This document shows, in pieces, positions 51,433 through 60,809 of a stretch of 64,000 nt of DNA. Both the position numbers and the translations under genes were made by a program. Source of the stretch: Bacillota bacterium (GTDB lineage Bacteria > Bacillota > Clostridia > Lachnospirales > Lachnospiraceae); NCBI GenBank assembly GCA_023413555.1, contig JAEZPG010000092.1:1-64000 (forward strand), written 5' to 3'. The first letter of the stretch is position 1, and the number at the start of each line of letters is the position of its first letter. The notes under the pieces are model-generated. The model made no database searches. It saw only the letters and a program-made list of their open reading frames with translations, and was not told the origin of the DNA.

Positions 51433-52338
51433 TTACAACTCGTAAGGCGTTACCTGATATACATAATAATTCAACCAATTCGTATACAGCGCATTGCTGT
51501 GACCCCTCCACTGCAGAAGTGGGCGCTTCTCTGGATTATCGTCTGGATAATAATTCTTTGGAATCTCGGTATCAAGTCCCTTTGCCATATCCCTCTTGTA
51601 CTCATTGTCCAAGGTGATTCGGTCGTATTCTGGATGGCCCAGGACAAATATCTGTTTCCCATCCTTGCTCATCGCTAAGAATGGTCCTGCTTCCTTAGAA
51701 TCTGCTAAGACAATTAAGTCCTCACAGGCGTCCATATCTGACAAGCGATTGGTAGTATAGCGAGAATGTGGCGCATAGAATTCATCATCAAAGCCACGAA
51801 CCAGCGGACATTTACGGTGTCTTACTTGGTGCTCAAAGATTCCAAATACTTTCTTCTCAAGCTGTTGTTTTTGAATTCCATAATGATAGTAAAGACCAGC
51901 CTGAGCTCCCCAACAAATATGGAAGGTACTGGTTACGTTGGTCTTAGACCATTCCATAATGTGGGTCAATTCATCCCAGTAGGCCACTTCTTCGAATTCC
52001 ATTAATTCTACAGGCGCACCTGTAATGATTAGACCGTCGAATCTTTGGTCTTTTACCTCATCAAAGGTCTGATAGTACTTGTCCAAATGACTGGTAGCGG
52101 TATTCTTACCAGTATAACTGGCAGTTGTTAAAAAGGTTATGTCTACTTGAAGTGGTGTATTAGACAAACTTCTTAAAAGTTGGACCTCTGTATCCTCTTT
52201 TAGAGGCATAAGGTTTAAGATAACAATTTTAAGTGGTCTAATATCCTGACTAATTGCTCTATTTTCATCCATAATAAATATATTTTCTTCTTCTAAAATT
52301 AATTTTGCTGGCAAATTACTAGATACTTTAATTGGCAT
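51433..52338 (-). CDS. metA: Homoserine O-acyltransferase MetA (acetyl-CoA type predicted)
   Basis: The 301-residue protein is a complete Met[22 protein letters not shown] at the start, nucleophile Cys142 in HICWGAQ, and the His/Glu pair in GHPEYD. Residue 111, in ITGAPVE, is Glu. This position decides donor choice in the MetA family: Glu favours acetyl-CoA and Gly favours succinyl-CoA. It should thus make O-acetyl-homoserine, the first step to methionine. No T-box or SAM riboswitch is evident in the short upstream gap. Confidence 0.95.
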   Translation of the reverse strand: MPIKVSSNLPAKLILEEENIFIMDENRAISQDIRPLKIVILNLMPLKEDTEVQLLRSLSNTPLQVDITFLTTASYTGKNTATSHLDKYYQTFDEVKDQRFDGLIITGAPVELMEFEEVAYWDELTHIMEWSKTNVTSTFHICWGAQAGLYYHYGIQKQQLEKKVFGIFEHQVRHRKCPLVRGFDDEFYAPHSRYTTNRLSDMDACEDLIVLADSKEAGPFLAMSKDGKQIFVLGHPEYDRITLDNEYKRDMAKGLDTEIPKNYYPDDNPEKRPLLQWRGHSNALYTNWLNYYVYQVTPYEL

Positions 52339-52410
52339 TTTTATCCTCCCATTTCACTAGATACGAGTAATATTGTAACATGTATGAGGATAATAATCAA
52401 CAGTGTGCCA

Positions 52411-54402
52411 TTATTTGACCATATTTAGTAATTCTTCTTCCGATATGACAGAAACCCCTAAAGTTCTTGCTTTATCCAGTTTAGAACCTGCTGCTTCTCC
52501 AGCCAGTAAATAATTGGTTTTCTTACTAACACTTCCCGTGCACTTACCACCATTTTTCTCAATTAGATCTGCTGCCTCACTTCTTCCCATGGTTGGCAAG
52601 GTTCCCGTGATACAGAAGGTAAGTCCAGCTAATTTAGTAGATGCTTCCTCAGAGGCAGTGCCTTCCATATTCACGCCGGCCACTTTTAATTTTTCAACAA
52701 TAGCTACATATACCGGATTTCTAAAAAAATCATAGATACATTTGGCAGTAATTCCTCCTACATCAGGGATAGCAGTTAACTCCTCTTCAGAAGCTTTTGC
52801 CAGATCATCAATGTTTTTAAAATGCTTCATAATAGCCTTAGCGGAGGTCTTGCCGACATTCTGGATTCCTAATGCTGTTAGAAGCTTAGCTGGTTCATTA
52901 TTCTTAGACTCTTCAATGGCTCTTAGAATCTTATCTGTGTTCTTATCTTTCCCCATAAGACCTTTTTCCACTAATTCATCTCGGTATTCCTTTAAGGAAT
53001 AAATGTCTGCATAATCGTGTAAATATCCTTCCTCCACCAGCGTTTTTACATAGGTCTCGCCAAATGCCTTGATGTCCATAGCATCTCGGCTTGCAAAATA
53101 GCTAACTGTTCGGATTAACTGGGATGGGCAAGATGGATTGACACATTTATAATCTGCAGATTCATCCCGTACTACAACCTGACCACAGTCTGGACAGGTA
53201 GAAGGAATCTGATAGACTTCACCAACATGCTTGGTCACCGCCTTAATCTTAGGAATAATCTCACCGCTCTTATAAACCACAACGGTATCTCCAATTCCCA
53301 CACCCAGTTCATTAATTACATCCTGATTATGAAGGGTTGCTCTGGAAACATTGGTTCCGCACAGATGGATTGGCCTGTCCGAATCTGGAGCTGTGAATAT
53401 AGCCGTAGGCGCAATCTTACCCGTTCGACCAACGGATAACTCAATGTCGCGGATAACTGCTTCCTTTTCCTCTGGTGGGTATTTGTAGGCAATATGACCG
53501 GCAGAGTATTTGCTTCCTGCTGGAAAATCATTACGGTAGCTATTCTGTTCAATTTTTATTACTGCTCCATCGATATCATAATCCAATTCTCCTCTAGACT
53601 CTCCAATTGCATCAATCTGAGCCAGGATCTCCTCCTCTGTGGTGCAAAGTTTATGTGGAACCACTGGAATACCCTTGCTACGAAGAAGTTCCAGACCCTT
53701 TGTATGATTATCCATTACCTCATTAGGTCCTTCCTGTACATTAAATACATATAGCCTTAGTCCACGTTCTTTGGTAATGGCTGGGTCTAGTTGGCGGAGG
53801 GTACCAGCAGCACAGTTTCTTGGATTAGCAAAGAGTTTTTTTCCCAACTCTTCCTGCCTCTCATTAATCTTCTCAAAGTCATCATGGCCCATATATACCT
53901 CGCTTCTTAACTCCAAGTAATCATATGGTACATCGATTTGTCTTAGCACCCCTTTAATTTCAAAGCTATTGAGAGTAACATCCTCTCCAACCAGTCCGTC
54001 TCCTCTGGTTTCTGCCAGTGTCAGCTCTCCATTGACATAACGAAGGCTCATGGAGAGACCATCTATCTTTTGCTCCACTGAGAACTGGGCATCTGGATGC
54101 ATTCTTTTTACAGACTGTACCCAAGAGACTACATCCTCCTTAGTAAATACATCCTGAATGGAAAGCATGGGGTTACGATGTGTTACTGTAACACCAGCCT
54201 CTCTCTTTGCCTTTCCACCAACCTTCTGAGTTGGTGAGGTCTTGGTGACAAGTTCTGGATGTTCCTTCTCAATCGCCTTTAATTCCTGCATCATCATATC
54301 ATATTCATAATCTTCTATTTCTGGAGCATCCTGATTATAATAACGATCCATATGGTACTCAATGATCTTTTTTAACTGCTCGTATCTATCTTTTATGTCC
54401 AT
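52411..54402 (-). CDS. ligA: NAD-dependent DNA ligase
   Basis: The 663-residue protein has an N-terminal Ia domain (RYEQLKKIIEYHMDRYYNQD), the nucleotidyltransferase motif EQKIDG (Lys112), the OB domain, the zinc finger (CPDCGQ...CVNPSCP), helix-hairpin-helix repeats and a C-terminal BRCT (LAGLTFCITGTLPTMGRSEA ADLIEKNGGK). It joins Okazaki fragments and nicks. I prefer the ATG at 54402 with GGAG nine bases upstream over a TTG at 54423. It is 29 bp upstream of rluF's end; both are on the minus strand. Confidence 0.96.
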   Translation of the reverse strand: MDIKDRYEQLKKIIEYHMDRYYNQDAPEIEDYEYDMMMQELKAIEKEHPELVTKTSPTQKVGGKAKREAGVTVTHRNPMLSIQDVFTKEDVVSWVQSVKRMHPDAQFSVEQKIDGLSMSLRYVNGELTLAETRGDGLVGEDVTLNSFEIKGVLRQIDVPYDYLELRSEVYMGHDDFEKINERQEELGKKLFANPRNCAAGTLRQLDPAITKERGLRLYVFNVQEGPNEVMDNHTKGLELLRSKGIPVVPHKLCTTEEEILAQIDAIGESRGELDYDIDGAVIKIEQNSYRNDFPAGSKYSAGHIAYKYPPEEKEAVIRDIELSVGRTGKIAPTAIFTAPDSDRPIHLCGTNVSRATLHNQDVINELGVGIGDTVVVYKSGEIIPKIKAVTKHVGEVYQIPSTCPDCGQVVVRDESADYKCVNPSCPSQLIRTVSYFASRDAMDIKAFGETYVKTLVEEGYLHDYADIYSLKEYRDELVEKGLMGKDKNTDKILRAIEESKNNEPAKLLTALGIQNVGKTSAKAIMKHFKNIDDLAKASEEELTAIPDVGGITAKCIYDFFRNPVYVAIVEKLKVAGVNMEGTASEEASTKLAGLTFCITGTLPTMGRSEAADLIEKNGGKCTGSVSKKTNYLLAGEAAGSKLDKARTLGVSVISEEELLNMVK

Positions 54403-54431
54403 GTTACATTTCTCCTTTTCCAATCCTTATT

Positions 54432-55163
54432 TTACTCCTCTAACAATCGTTTTAACTCTTCTATTTCCTGACTAGTAACATTGCGGTAGGTGCCTGTCTT
54501 AAGGCGTCCTAGTTTAATGTTCATGACACGAACCCTTTTTAAGGATACCACACGATACCCAAAGTGTTCACACATTCTTCGAATCTGGCGGTTCAAGCCC
54601 TGAGTTAGCACGATTCGAAAACTATTGTCACTTTCAGGCGTAATGACACAAGGTCTTGTAACAGTTTCTAAAATAGGAACACCTTCGGACATCCCCTTTA
54701 CAAATTCCTTGGTCAATTTCTTATTTACCTTAACCACGTATTCTTTCTCATGATAGTTGCTTCCTCTAAGAATCTTATCTACCAGCTCTCCTTTGTTGGT
54801 AAGGAGAATCAGACCTTCTGAATCCTTATCTAATCTTCCGATCGGGTAGATACGCTTCTCAAACTTTAAAAAGTCGATAATATTGTCTGGGTCATGTCGA
54901 AAAGAAGTGCATACGATTCCCCTTGGCTTATTAAATGCAATCAAGGTAAAATCCTCATCCTTTTTAATCGGTTTTCCATTGACACAGATGTTACTGGCCT
55001 CAAAAACTCTTGTTCCCATCTCAGCCACCTTACCATCTATGGTAATCTTGCCGGCTTCAATTAGTCGGTCTGCTTCTCTACGGGAGCAAACTCCAACGTT
55101 ACTTAGGTATTTATTTATGCGAATGCCATCATTAACATCCTGTCCATACTTCTTATTGTCCAT
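54432..55163 (-). CDS. rluF: Pseudouridine synthase of the RsuA/RluB family (RluF-like)
   Basis: The 243-residue protein has an S4 domain (IRINKYLSNVGVCSRREADR), the catalytic GRLDKDSEGLILLTNKGE (Asp112) and the closing LTQGLNRQIRRMCEHFGYRV. The order and the motif LDKDSEGL match RluF and RluB more than RsuA. It should modify 23S rRNA. It is next to ligA. Confidence 0.85.
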   Translation of the reverse strand: MDNKKYGQDVNDGIRINKYLSNVGVCSRREADRLIEAGKITIDGKVAEMGTRVFEASNICVNGKPIKKDEDFTLIAFNKPRGIVCTSFRHDPDNIIDFLKFEKRIYPIGRLDKDSEGLILLTNKGELVDKILRGSNYHEKEYVVKVNKKLTKEFVKGMSEGVPILETVTRPCVITPESDNSFRIVLTQGLNRQIRRMCEHFGYRVVSLKRVRVMNIKLGRLKTGTYRNVTSQEIEELKRLLEE

Positions 55164-55265
55164 TGTCTGTCCTCATTCTAAAGATATTATAGATTAAATT
55201 GTATTGGAAAATGAGAAAAACTGCAAGTAGAATGTCTTCTCTCTTATAGTCTTACCGTTACAGCC

Positions 55266-55306
55266 TAAAAAATGCCATAGCAATAGGTGTCTACTGCTAT
55301 GGCATT
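55266..55306 (-). terminator. Terminator of the 268-residue gene
   Basis: AATGCCATAGCA (55271-55282) and TGCTATGGCATT (55295-55306) pair perfectly. On the minus strand six Ts follow. The stop of the gene is at 55325. Confidence 0.9.
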
Positions 55307-55324
55307 GCAAATATCCGTATTATA

Positions 55325-56131
55325 TTAATTAGCCGTTTTGGGAAATACTTTGGTTTGTGGCGAAGCACTTGTGGTTGGTGCTTTGCTTGCTGCTGGCGAA
55401 GGACTTGCTTTAGTTTTATTATCCTCCACAGCCTTTGACAACTTCTCTTCAAATTTCTTTAGATTGGCATCCTGTGCCATAGCCTGCTCCATATTTTTAT
55501 TTACTGTTTTTATCAGTTCCTGTACATCCTGTCGTTTTAAAGCTATGGTCATCTCTTTTTTAATATCTTCATCTAATGGATCCAACATAATGACATAGTT
55601 GCCATCCGCAGCTAAGGACACATAAAGAACAATTAAGCCTGGAGCCATGGTCTCTATATTTACAAGTTTACTTTCATGATATACATAAACAATATATGTA
55701 TTCTCATCAAGACCTGGCAACGTGTAACAATCAATATTCTTGATTGCTTCAATGTATTCATAACGGCGTTCTAAGTCAGCCTTGTTAAGCTTACCTACCT
55801 CACTAACAATATTTTCAAGGGTGTCCATGTCCGCCTTCATACAGGCTTCCATATACTTAGTTACAACACTATTGACCTCAGGATATGCATTCTTCTGAAG
55901 CTTTGTTGTTATAACTGCATCCTTCCCACTTGAATTCGGTGACTTTGAAGTATCACCCGGAATAGGGCTACTTGAAATAGTTACTCCCGAAGAAGCACTT
56001 GGCACATTTGGGGCACTCGTCTCTATATCACTCTTAGTATTAATAGATAAGATAGCAAGCCCAATTGCCATGGTTCCCAATGATACTGCAAATATTATTT
56101 TTTTATATTTTAACTTTAATCGAAAATTCAT
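55325..56131 (-). CDS. Unknown membrane-anchored protein with low-complexity ends
   Basis: The 268-residue protein has one N-terminal membrane helix (KKIIFAVSLGTMAIGLAILS I, about 10-30), a Ser/Pro/Gly-rich stretch, a helical domain (about 75-230) with DLERRYEYIEAIKNIDCYTL and TYIVYVYHESKLVNIETMAP, and a Lys/Ser/Pro/Ala-rich C-terminal tail. No family is recognised. The core resembles NTF2-like or small extracytoplasmic sensor domains, but this is not certain. Confidence 0.6.
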   Translation of the reverse strand: MNFRLKLKYKKIIFAVSLGTMAIGLAILSINTKSDIETSAPNVPSASSGVTISSSPIPGDTSKSPNSSGKDAVITTKLQKNAYPEVNSVVTKYMEACMKADMDTLENIVSEVGKLNKADLERRYEYIEAIKNIDCYTLPGLDENTYIVYVYHESKLVNIETMAPGLIVLYVSLAADGNYVIMLDPLDEDIKKEMTIALKRQDVQELIKTVNKNMEQAMAQDANLKKFEEKLSKAVEDNKTKASPSPAASKAPTTSASPQTKVFPKTAN

Positions 56132-56406
56132 ACTTTAGTCTCCTTACTCATTCATCTCATATTGTTTACGGTCTGCATTAGCATAATTCATACTTAGTCA
56201 TATTCTATTGATGTAGAAAATTCTCCTGCTATTTTACGTATAATCTATATTAATATATTCAAAATCATTAAAATCTGATTCCATATTCATCTTAAACTAA
56301 CATTCTATTGTAATACTAACAAATTAAGGATAAAAAAGCAACATAATTTTCCTATGCTTTGTAACATTTTTGTAATATATTATCTTTATGTTTTTATTGA
56401 ATGTCC
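56132..56406. other. Upstream region of the 268-residue gene
   Basis: About 275 bp of AT-rich DNA between divergent transcripts: the membrane-protein gene on the minus strand and the tRNA-Arg gene on the plus strand. No other feature is seen. Confidence 0.4.
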
Positions 56407-56435
56407 TTTACATTTTACTTTTCATCGCATATAAT
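56407..56435 (+). promoter_or_regulatory. Promoter of the tRNA-Arg gene
   Basis: TTTACA (56407-56412), a 17-bp spacer and TATAAT (56430-56435) stand 14 bp before the tRNA's first base. Confidence 0.75.
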
Positions 56436-56448
56436 AGAGTCCGAATCT

Positions 56449-56520
56449 GCATCTATAGCTCAGTGGATAGAGCAATGGCCTCCGGAGCCATGTGCATGGG
56501 TTCGACTCCCATTAGATGCA
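56449..56520 (+). tRNA. tRNA-Arg (anticodon CCG)
   Basis: The 72 bases fold into a standard cloverleaf. The acceptor pairs GCATCTA with TAGATGC, the D arm is GCTC...GAGC, the anticodon arm is ATGGC/GCCAT with loop CTCCGGA giving anticodon CCG, and the T arm is ATGGG/CCCAT with TTCGACT. The discriminator base is A, and CCA is not encoded. Confidence 0.95.
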
Positions 56521-56531
56521 TACGCATGAAA

Positions 56532-56564
56532 AACCGCCCCCTGTCATATAGACAGAGGGCGGTT
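56532..56564 (+). terminator. Hairpin after the tRNA
   Basis: AACCGCC and CTGTC pair with GACAG and GGGCGGTT, followed by a T-rich stretch (TTCTTCTATTG). It probably ends the tRNA transcript. Confidence 0.75.
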
Positions 56565-56591
56565 CTTCTATTGTTGATACCTATTCCACCG

Positions 56592-57155
56592 TTATGCTCT
56601 TCTACTGTTTTCAATTCGATAGATAAGAAGAGGCAATAATGTCCACTGAAGTACTAATCCTGGAACACCTGCAGCTATGCTGGTCCAAATAATAGATACC
56701 TTAATGCTTGTGTTGCCAAGTAAATTAACTGCCGCAAGAATCGCAAGTGCACGAACTACACGCCCTGCAAACTGTATAACAACAACTTTTCCTATGGTTG
56801 GTACTTTCACATTGCGAAGCAATCCAGCGGACAAACCATAAATCATAAGCTCCAACATCATAAATGGAAGCAATGTAATTGCTGGCATACCAGTTAAAGC
56901 ATAGCTAACCATTGGTCCAAGAAGACCTGAGATTGCGCCTGCATATGGTCCAGCCAATAAACCTACCATAATAATAGGTAAATGCATTGGCAAGAAGGTA
57001 TTGCCTAAGGCAGCTCCTAGACCGGATACTGCTCCCATTGCATGAAACATTTGAGGAACTGCTACAGCCCCCACAATCGCGGCAAGGGTTGCAATTGTTT
57101 GCGTTTTTATAGATAACTGTGATCTTTCCATTGTTTTTGTCATTGTATTATTCAT
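56592..57155 (-). CDS. ECF transporter S-component family protein
   Basis: The 187-residue protein has about six membrane helices and the S-component pattern: LGNTFLPMHLPIIMVGLLAG PYAGAISGLLGPMVSYALTG followed by MPAITLLPFMMLELMIYGLS AGLL. It should bind a vitamin or similar substrate and share the EcfA-T energy unit encoded elsewhere. The start at 57155 has GGAG seven bases upstream. It follows the AKR gene directly, so they are one operon; the substrate may relate to that enzyme. Confidence 0.82.
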   Translation of the reverse strand: MNNTMTKTMERSQLSIKTQTIATLAAIVGAVAVPQMFHAMGAVSGLGAALGNTFLPMHLPIIMVGLLAGPYAGAISGLLGPMVSYALTGMPAITLLPFMMLELMIYGLSAGLLRNVKVPTIGKVVVIQFAGRVVRALAILAAVNLLGNTSIKVSIIWTSIAAGVPGLVLQWTLLPLLIYRIENSRRA

Positions 57156-57173
57156 AGCTGGTCTCCTTTTCAT

Positions 57174-58292
57174 TTAATCAAATGCCTTACTTACCTTCTC
57201 TAATTTTTCACGAATTGAAATATGCTGAGGACATACCGCTTCACACACCCCACACTTTATACATTCAGAAGCATGCTTTCTACCATGACCATCTACTAGC
57301 CAACCCATTTGGTCCTTGGCAGCATCTACATTTCTATACAAGGTCAAATAATTGTATGCTGTAAAGGAACCTGAGATACCGATATCATTAGGACATACCT
57401 TAACACAGTAATTGCAGGTTGTACATGGTATAAGTGATATGCTATTAAGTACTTTCTGTGCCTTATCTATAGTAGCATATTCAATCTCAGATAAACTAAC
57501 GAAATTCTTCATATAGGACAAATTGTCCTCCATCTGTTCCATGTTACTCATGCCAGAAAGCACAGTAATGATTCCAGGTAAGCTTGCTGCAAATCGAATC
57601 GCCCAGGATGCAAATGACGCTGACGGATTTATCTCACGTAATACCTCCTGAACCTCTTCTGGTGGATTAGCCAACATCCCACCTTTCACAGGTTCCATAA
57701 TAATCACTGGCTTCCCATGTTTTCTTGCCACTTCGTAGCATTCTCTGGAACGAATAGCCGGATTATCCCAATCGCCGTAGTTAATCTGCAGTTGGACAAA
57801 TTCCATTTCCGGATGGGCAGATAGTATTTCCTCCAATTCCTCTGGTGTAGAATGAAAAGAAAAGCCCGCATGTTTAATAAGTCCTTCTTTCTTCTTCTCC
57901 TGGACAAAACTCCACATATCGAATTCATCAAAGAATCTGGTACGACCTTCTCCAAGATTGTGAAGCAGATAATAATCAAAATACCCTGCTCCTGTCTGTC
58001 TCAGTGATGTTTCAAACTGCGAGATTGCTTCTTCTCTAGTTTTACAGTTAATAAAAGCGGCATTTTTTGTTGCAAGCTGAAAGCTCTCACGAGGATATCT
58101 CTCCACTAAAGCCTGGCGGATGGCATCCTCACTACCAGCATAGGCCCAAGCTGTGTCAAAATAGGTAAATCCCTCTTTGAGGAAAGCATCTACCATTTCT
58201 TTGACCTGATCTATGTCAAACTGATTACCTTTTTTCGGAAGACGCATTAGTCCAAATCCAAGTTTTTTTATCTCTTCTCCTAAATAGCCCAT
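57174..58292 (-). CDS. Aldo/keto reductase with C-terminal 4Fe-4S domain
   Basis: The 372-residue protein has the AKR TIM barrel with its tetrad Asp46, Tyr51, Lys76 and His111 (YFDTAWAYAG, ATKNA, YYLLHN). The C-terminal ferredoxin-like part has CTTCNYCVKVCP and CIKCGVCEAVCP motifs. Anaerobes commonly carry this fusion; electrons may come from ferredoxin rather than NADPH. A hairpin lies at 58349-58382 upstream. The S-component gene follows. Confidence 0.9.
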   Translation of the reverse strand: MGYLGEEIKKLGFGLMRLPKKGNQFDIDQVKEMVDAFLKEGFTYFDTAWAYAGSEDAIRQALVERYPRESFQLATKNAAFINCKTREEAISQFETSLRQTGAGYFDYYLLHNLGEGRTRFFDEFDMWSFVQEKKKEGLIKHAGFSFHSTPEELEEILSAHPEMEFVQLQINYGDWDNPAIRSRECYEVARKHGKPVIIMEPVKGGMLANPPEEVQEVLREINPSASFASWAIRFAASLPGIITVLSGMSNMEQMEDNLSYMKNFVSLSEIEYATIDKAQKVLNSISLIPCTTCNYCVKVCPNDIGISGSFTAYNYLTLYRNVDAAKDQMGWLVDGHGRKHASECIKCGVCEAVCPQHISIREKLEKVSKAFD

Positions 58293-58348
58293 AATAACCT
58301 CCTTTTATTGTTTTATTACTCCGCATATATGTACTTCTAAGAATTAAA

Positions 58349-58382
58349 AATGTAAGTATCTCTATTCAAAGATACTTACATT
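58349..58382 (-). terminator. Terminator-like hairpin upstream of the AKR gene
   Basis: AATGTAAGTATC (58349-58360) and GATACTTACATT (58371-58382) pair perfectly, followed on the minus strand by TTTTTAATTC. It would terminate transcripts from the short ORF at 58406-58501, or work as an attenuator before the AKR gene. Confidence 0.7.
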
Positions 58383-58405
58383 ATAGGTTAGGTCAATATA
58401 TCTGT

Positions 58406-58501
58406 CTAATACTTATTATTTATAACAAACCTACTATTTAGATGACTCTTTTCTACATAGATACTCAATACCATAGCAGCAACCAGCCATATAACAACCA
58501 T
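58406..58501 (-). CDS. Putative 31-residue membrane peptide
   Basis: ATG at 58501 opens MVVIWLVAAMVLSIYVEKSH LNSRFVINNKY, then TAG at 58406. The first 15 residues form a hydrophobic helix, followed by a polar tail: the layout of small membrane proteins or type I toxins. The hairpin at 58349-58382 follows directly. There is no good ribosome site, so it is tentative. Confidence 0.35.
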   Translation of the reverse strand: MVVIWLVAAMVLSIYVEKSHLNSRFVINNKY

Positions 58502-58801
58502 TTATTGTTTTTTATCCGCTACATCATTCTATATTAATTTTAATAAATTAAGTTCACATATCATGTAGTTTCTCAATGCAAATGACAACTTAACTATTAC
58601 TTATTTGACTTCCATGTAAAATTCTTGGTAAACATATTAGTTCTTGCTATAATAACCTTATCAGAGAGCCTACCGTTCAAAACCAATTCTTATGCTCCTA
58701 CTTTCCTTTTCTTCGCTTCTCCTCTATTTTATAAATCAATTCTATTATCACTTATCTTACTATCTTTGATTGAATGGCTAAAGGTTTATTTTCTCAGAAC
58801 A
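58502..58801. other. Intergenic region between the short ORF and the DegV-gene hairpin
   Basis: This is AT-rich. A plus-strand open frame here ends inside the hairpin at 58802 and has no ribosome site, so I do not call it. No other feature is visible. Confidence 0.4.
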
Positions 58802-58852
58802 ACAAAGGAATAGGTTCAACTGAAATTACATCAGCTGAACCTATTCCTTTGT
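58802..58852. terminator. Strong hairpin after the DegV gene
   Basis: ACAAAGGAATAGGTTCA (58802-58818) and its complement (58836-58852) pair perfectly, with further pairing inside. It lies 20 bp beyond the DegV stop and likely ends its transcript. Confidence 0.8.
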
Positions 58853-58872
58853 CATTATTATATTAAATGCTA

Positions 58873-59742
58873 TTATCTCTTTGTTCCTATAAAGAATAAA
58901 GCCACTGTTCCAGGTCCAGAATGAGCACCAATAACAGGATCTAGGATATGAATTAAGACATCCTTCACTTTCCATCTTTCTCGGACCAACCGTTCTACAT
59001 ACTGTGCGTCTTCCAAACAATCTCCATGAGAAATAAAGATATGTTGATTCTCTGGATCAACTACTGTCTCTTCCATATGTTTTACTAAACCTTCTAATGA
59101 TTTTTTACGGCCACGAACCTTCTCCATAAGAATTAAGTGGCCCTCATCATCTACGTGCATAACAGGTTTTATACTAAGTATACTTCCAACGATAGCTGAA
59201 GCCTGAGACACTCTTCCTCCACGTTTTAAGAAAAATAAATCATCCACAGTAAACCAATGGCAAATTTTAAGACGATTATCTAATAACCACTGATAGACTT
59301 CTTCAATAGAACAGCCTTCTAATCTTTTCTGGCAGGCCAAATAAACAAGTAAACCTTCTCCCAAAGCTGCAGCCAAGGTATCTACTGTGTAAATCTTACA
59401 CTCGGGATATTCTTCCTGTAACTGCTTTGCAACAATATCTGCTACTTGGAAGCTTCCGCTAAGCCCAGAGGAAAACCCTATATAGAGGATATCTTTCCCC
59501 TGCTCTAATAGATTCTTCATGAATTTCATACAATCTTCAATATTAAGAAGAGACGTGGTAATATTCTCCTTATCTCTCATCATTCCATAAAACTTTGACA
59601 GATCAATAGTTTCACCTTTTTTATAGCCTAAATATTCTTGTCCGTTCACTCGGAAAACCAAAGACATAACTTGAAGATTATATTCATCAATCATACTCTC
59701 TGGCAAATTTGCTGATGAGTCTGTAATAATTTCAAATGACAT
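58873..59742 (-). CDS. DegV family fatty-acid-binding protein
   Basis: The 289-residue protein begins EIITDSSANLPESMIDEYNL QVMSLVFRVNGQEY and has CMKFMKNLLEQGKDILYIGF SSGLSGSF, the DegV motifs. Members bind fatty acids and, as FakB, present them to the kinase FakA. A FakB role is plausible but no fakA is in the window. The ATG at 59742 has GGGGAGG. Confidence 0.9.
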   Translation of the reverse strand: MSFEIITDSSANLPESMIDEYNLQVMSLVFRVNGQEYLGYKKGETIDLSKFYGMMRDKENITTSLLNIEDCMKFMKNLLEQGKDILYIGFSSGLSGSFQVADIVAKQLQEEYPECKIYTVDTLAAALGEGLLVYLACQKRLEGCSIEEVYQWLLDNRLKICHWFTVDDLFFLKRGGRVSQASAIVGSILSIKPVMHVDDEGHLILMEKVRGRKKSLEGLVKHMEETVVDPENQHIFISHGDCLEDAQYVERLVRERWKVKDVLIHILDPVIGAHSGPGTVALFFIGTKR

Positions 59743-59894
59743 AGTGCCTCCCCTTCTCATAGTTTTATAACATCTCTATGATAATATATTATATTTCTAC
59801 ATTTTCTGTAAATAGTTTTAAAAACTATCTTGTTTGGTACATGAAACCATTTTATATTATTTTCTAAAACAAATCAATACTCTTTGTGTTTTTT

Positions 59895-60686
59895 TTATAT
59901 TCCCCACTGGCTTTTCAGTTGGTTAAGCAACTGCATTTCCTTAGAAGTATCCACACCGGGGTTAGCATCAGGGTGAAATTTCTTAGCAAGTGTCTTATAA
60001 AACCGCTCCAGTATCTCCTGCTCTTCCAGGCTATAGGATGTATGACTTAGTAACCTCTCGGATGATCCACTAAAATGCCTCCAGCTTTCCTTATGCTTTC
60101 GTTTGCTATTGGCACTAAATTGCTGCCTGGCCGCCACTTGCTCATGAAGCTTATTTAAGTAGGAACCATCCATTAATTCTCCAAACACATTATAACAACG
60201 GTCATATTTGGTACCATCCATTCCAAATTCCATACAGAACTTTCTCTTTTTCTCTTCATACTCCCTAATAATTTCCTGATTATGCTTGCTCGTCTTTGCC
60301 TCTTCACTCTGACTAAACTCCTGCTTTATTGCCTGCTGTAGAGGTTTTAATTGTTCCAGAATAATGCTCCAAATAGCTTCAACTGTTACCCCCATCTTCC
60401 CTGACAGTTGTTCCAGCAGCCGGTCACCAATACAATCCTCTGTATTATAATCCACCAAATCATAGTATCCGATAATTGCAACCAAATTGGATATCGATTC
60501 ATCCATAAGCACAATACGATAAGCCCTTTTATCATCCCTAGTAAAACGTTCTTTACTCATCTGATAGGTATAAGTCTTGCCACTTTCTCCATGATTAGTC
60601 CAAGCATAGGAACTTACTTGAATCTCTTTTGGAGCACCTACCGAATTAACCTGGTCTCGCATTATCTCCTCAATAATACACTGCAT
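59895..60686 (-). CDS. Protein with C-terminal J domain-like segment
   Basis: The 263-residue protein has an unassigned N-terminal part (1-120), a charged helical middle (120-205) and a C-terminal LERFYKTLAKKFHPDANPGV DTSKEMQLLNQLKSQWGI with the HPD triad at 238-240. That is most of a DnaJ-type J domain lacking only the last helix. It should recruit DnaK to whatever the N-terminal part binds. It is divergent from the AraC gene at 60810. Confidence 0.65.
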   Translation of the reverse strand: MQCIIEEIMRDQVNSVGAPKEIQVSSYAWTNHGESGKTYTYQMSKERFTRDDKRAYRIVLMDESISNLVAIIGYYDLVDYNTEDCIGDRLLEQLSGKMGVTVEAIWSIILEQLKPLQQAIKQEFSQSEEAKTSKHNQEIIREYEEKKRKFCMEFGMDGTKYDRCYNVFGELMDGSYLNKLHEQVAARQQFSANSKRKHKESWRHFSGSSERLLSHTSYSLEEQEILERFYKTLAKKFHPDANPGVDTSKEMQLLNQLKSQWGI

Positions 60687-60809
60687 AAATATACCTCCGA
60701 GTATCTAATATCATTTTCTTCCAAAACTAATAATAGTATAGGCAGTATCCTCGAATTCATGCTATACTGTAGGAAAATACTCAATACTGATTAGAAGGGA
60801 GTTTTAGGT

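Noticed and set aside
58625..58813. Plus-strand 62-codon hydrophobic frame
   Set aside because: No ribosome site, and its end lies within the DegV-gene hairpin; the hydrophobic bias is explained by AT-rich DNA.
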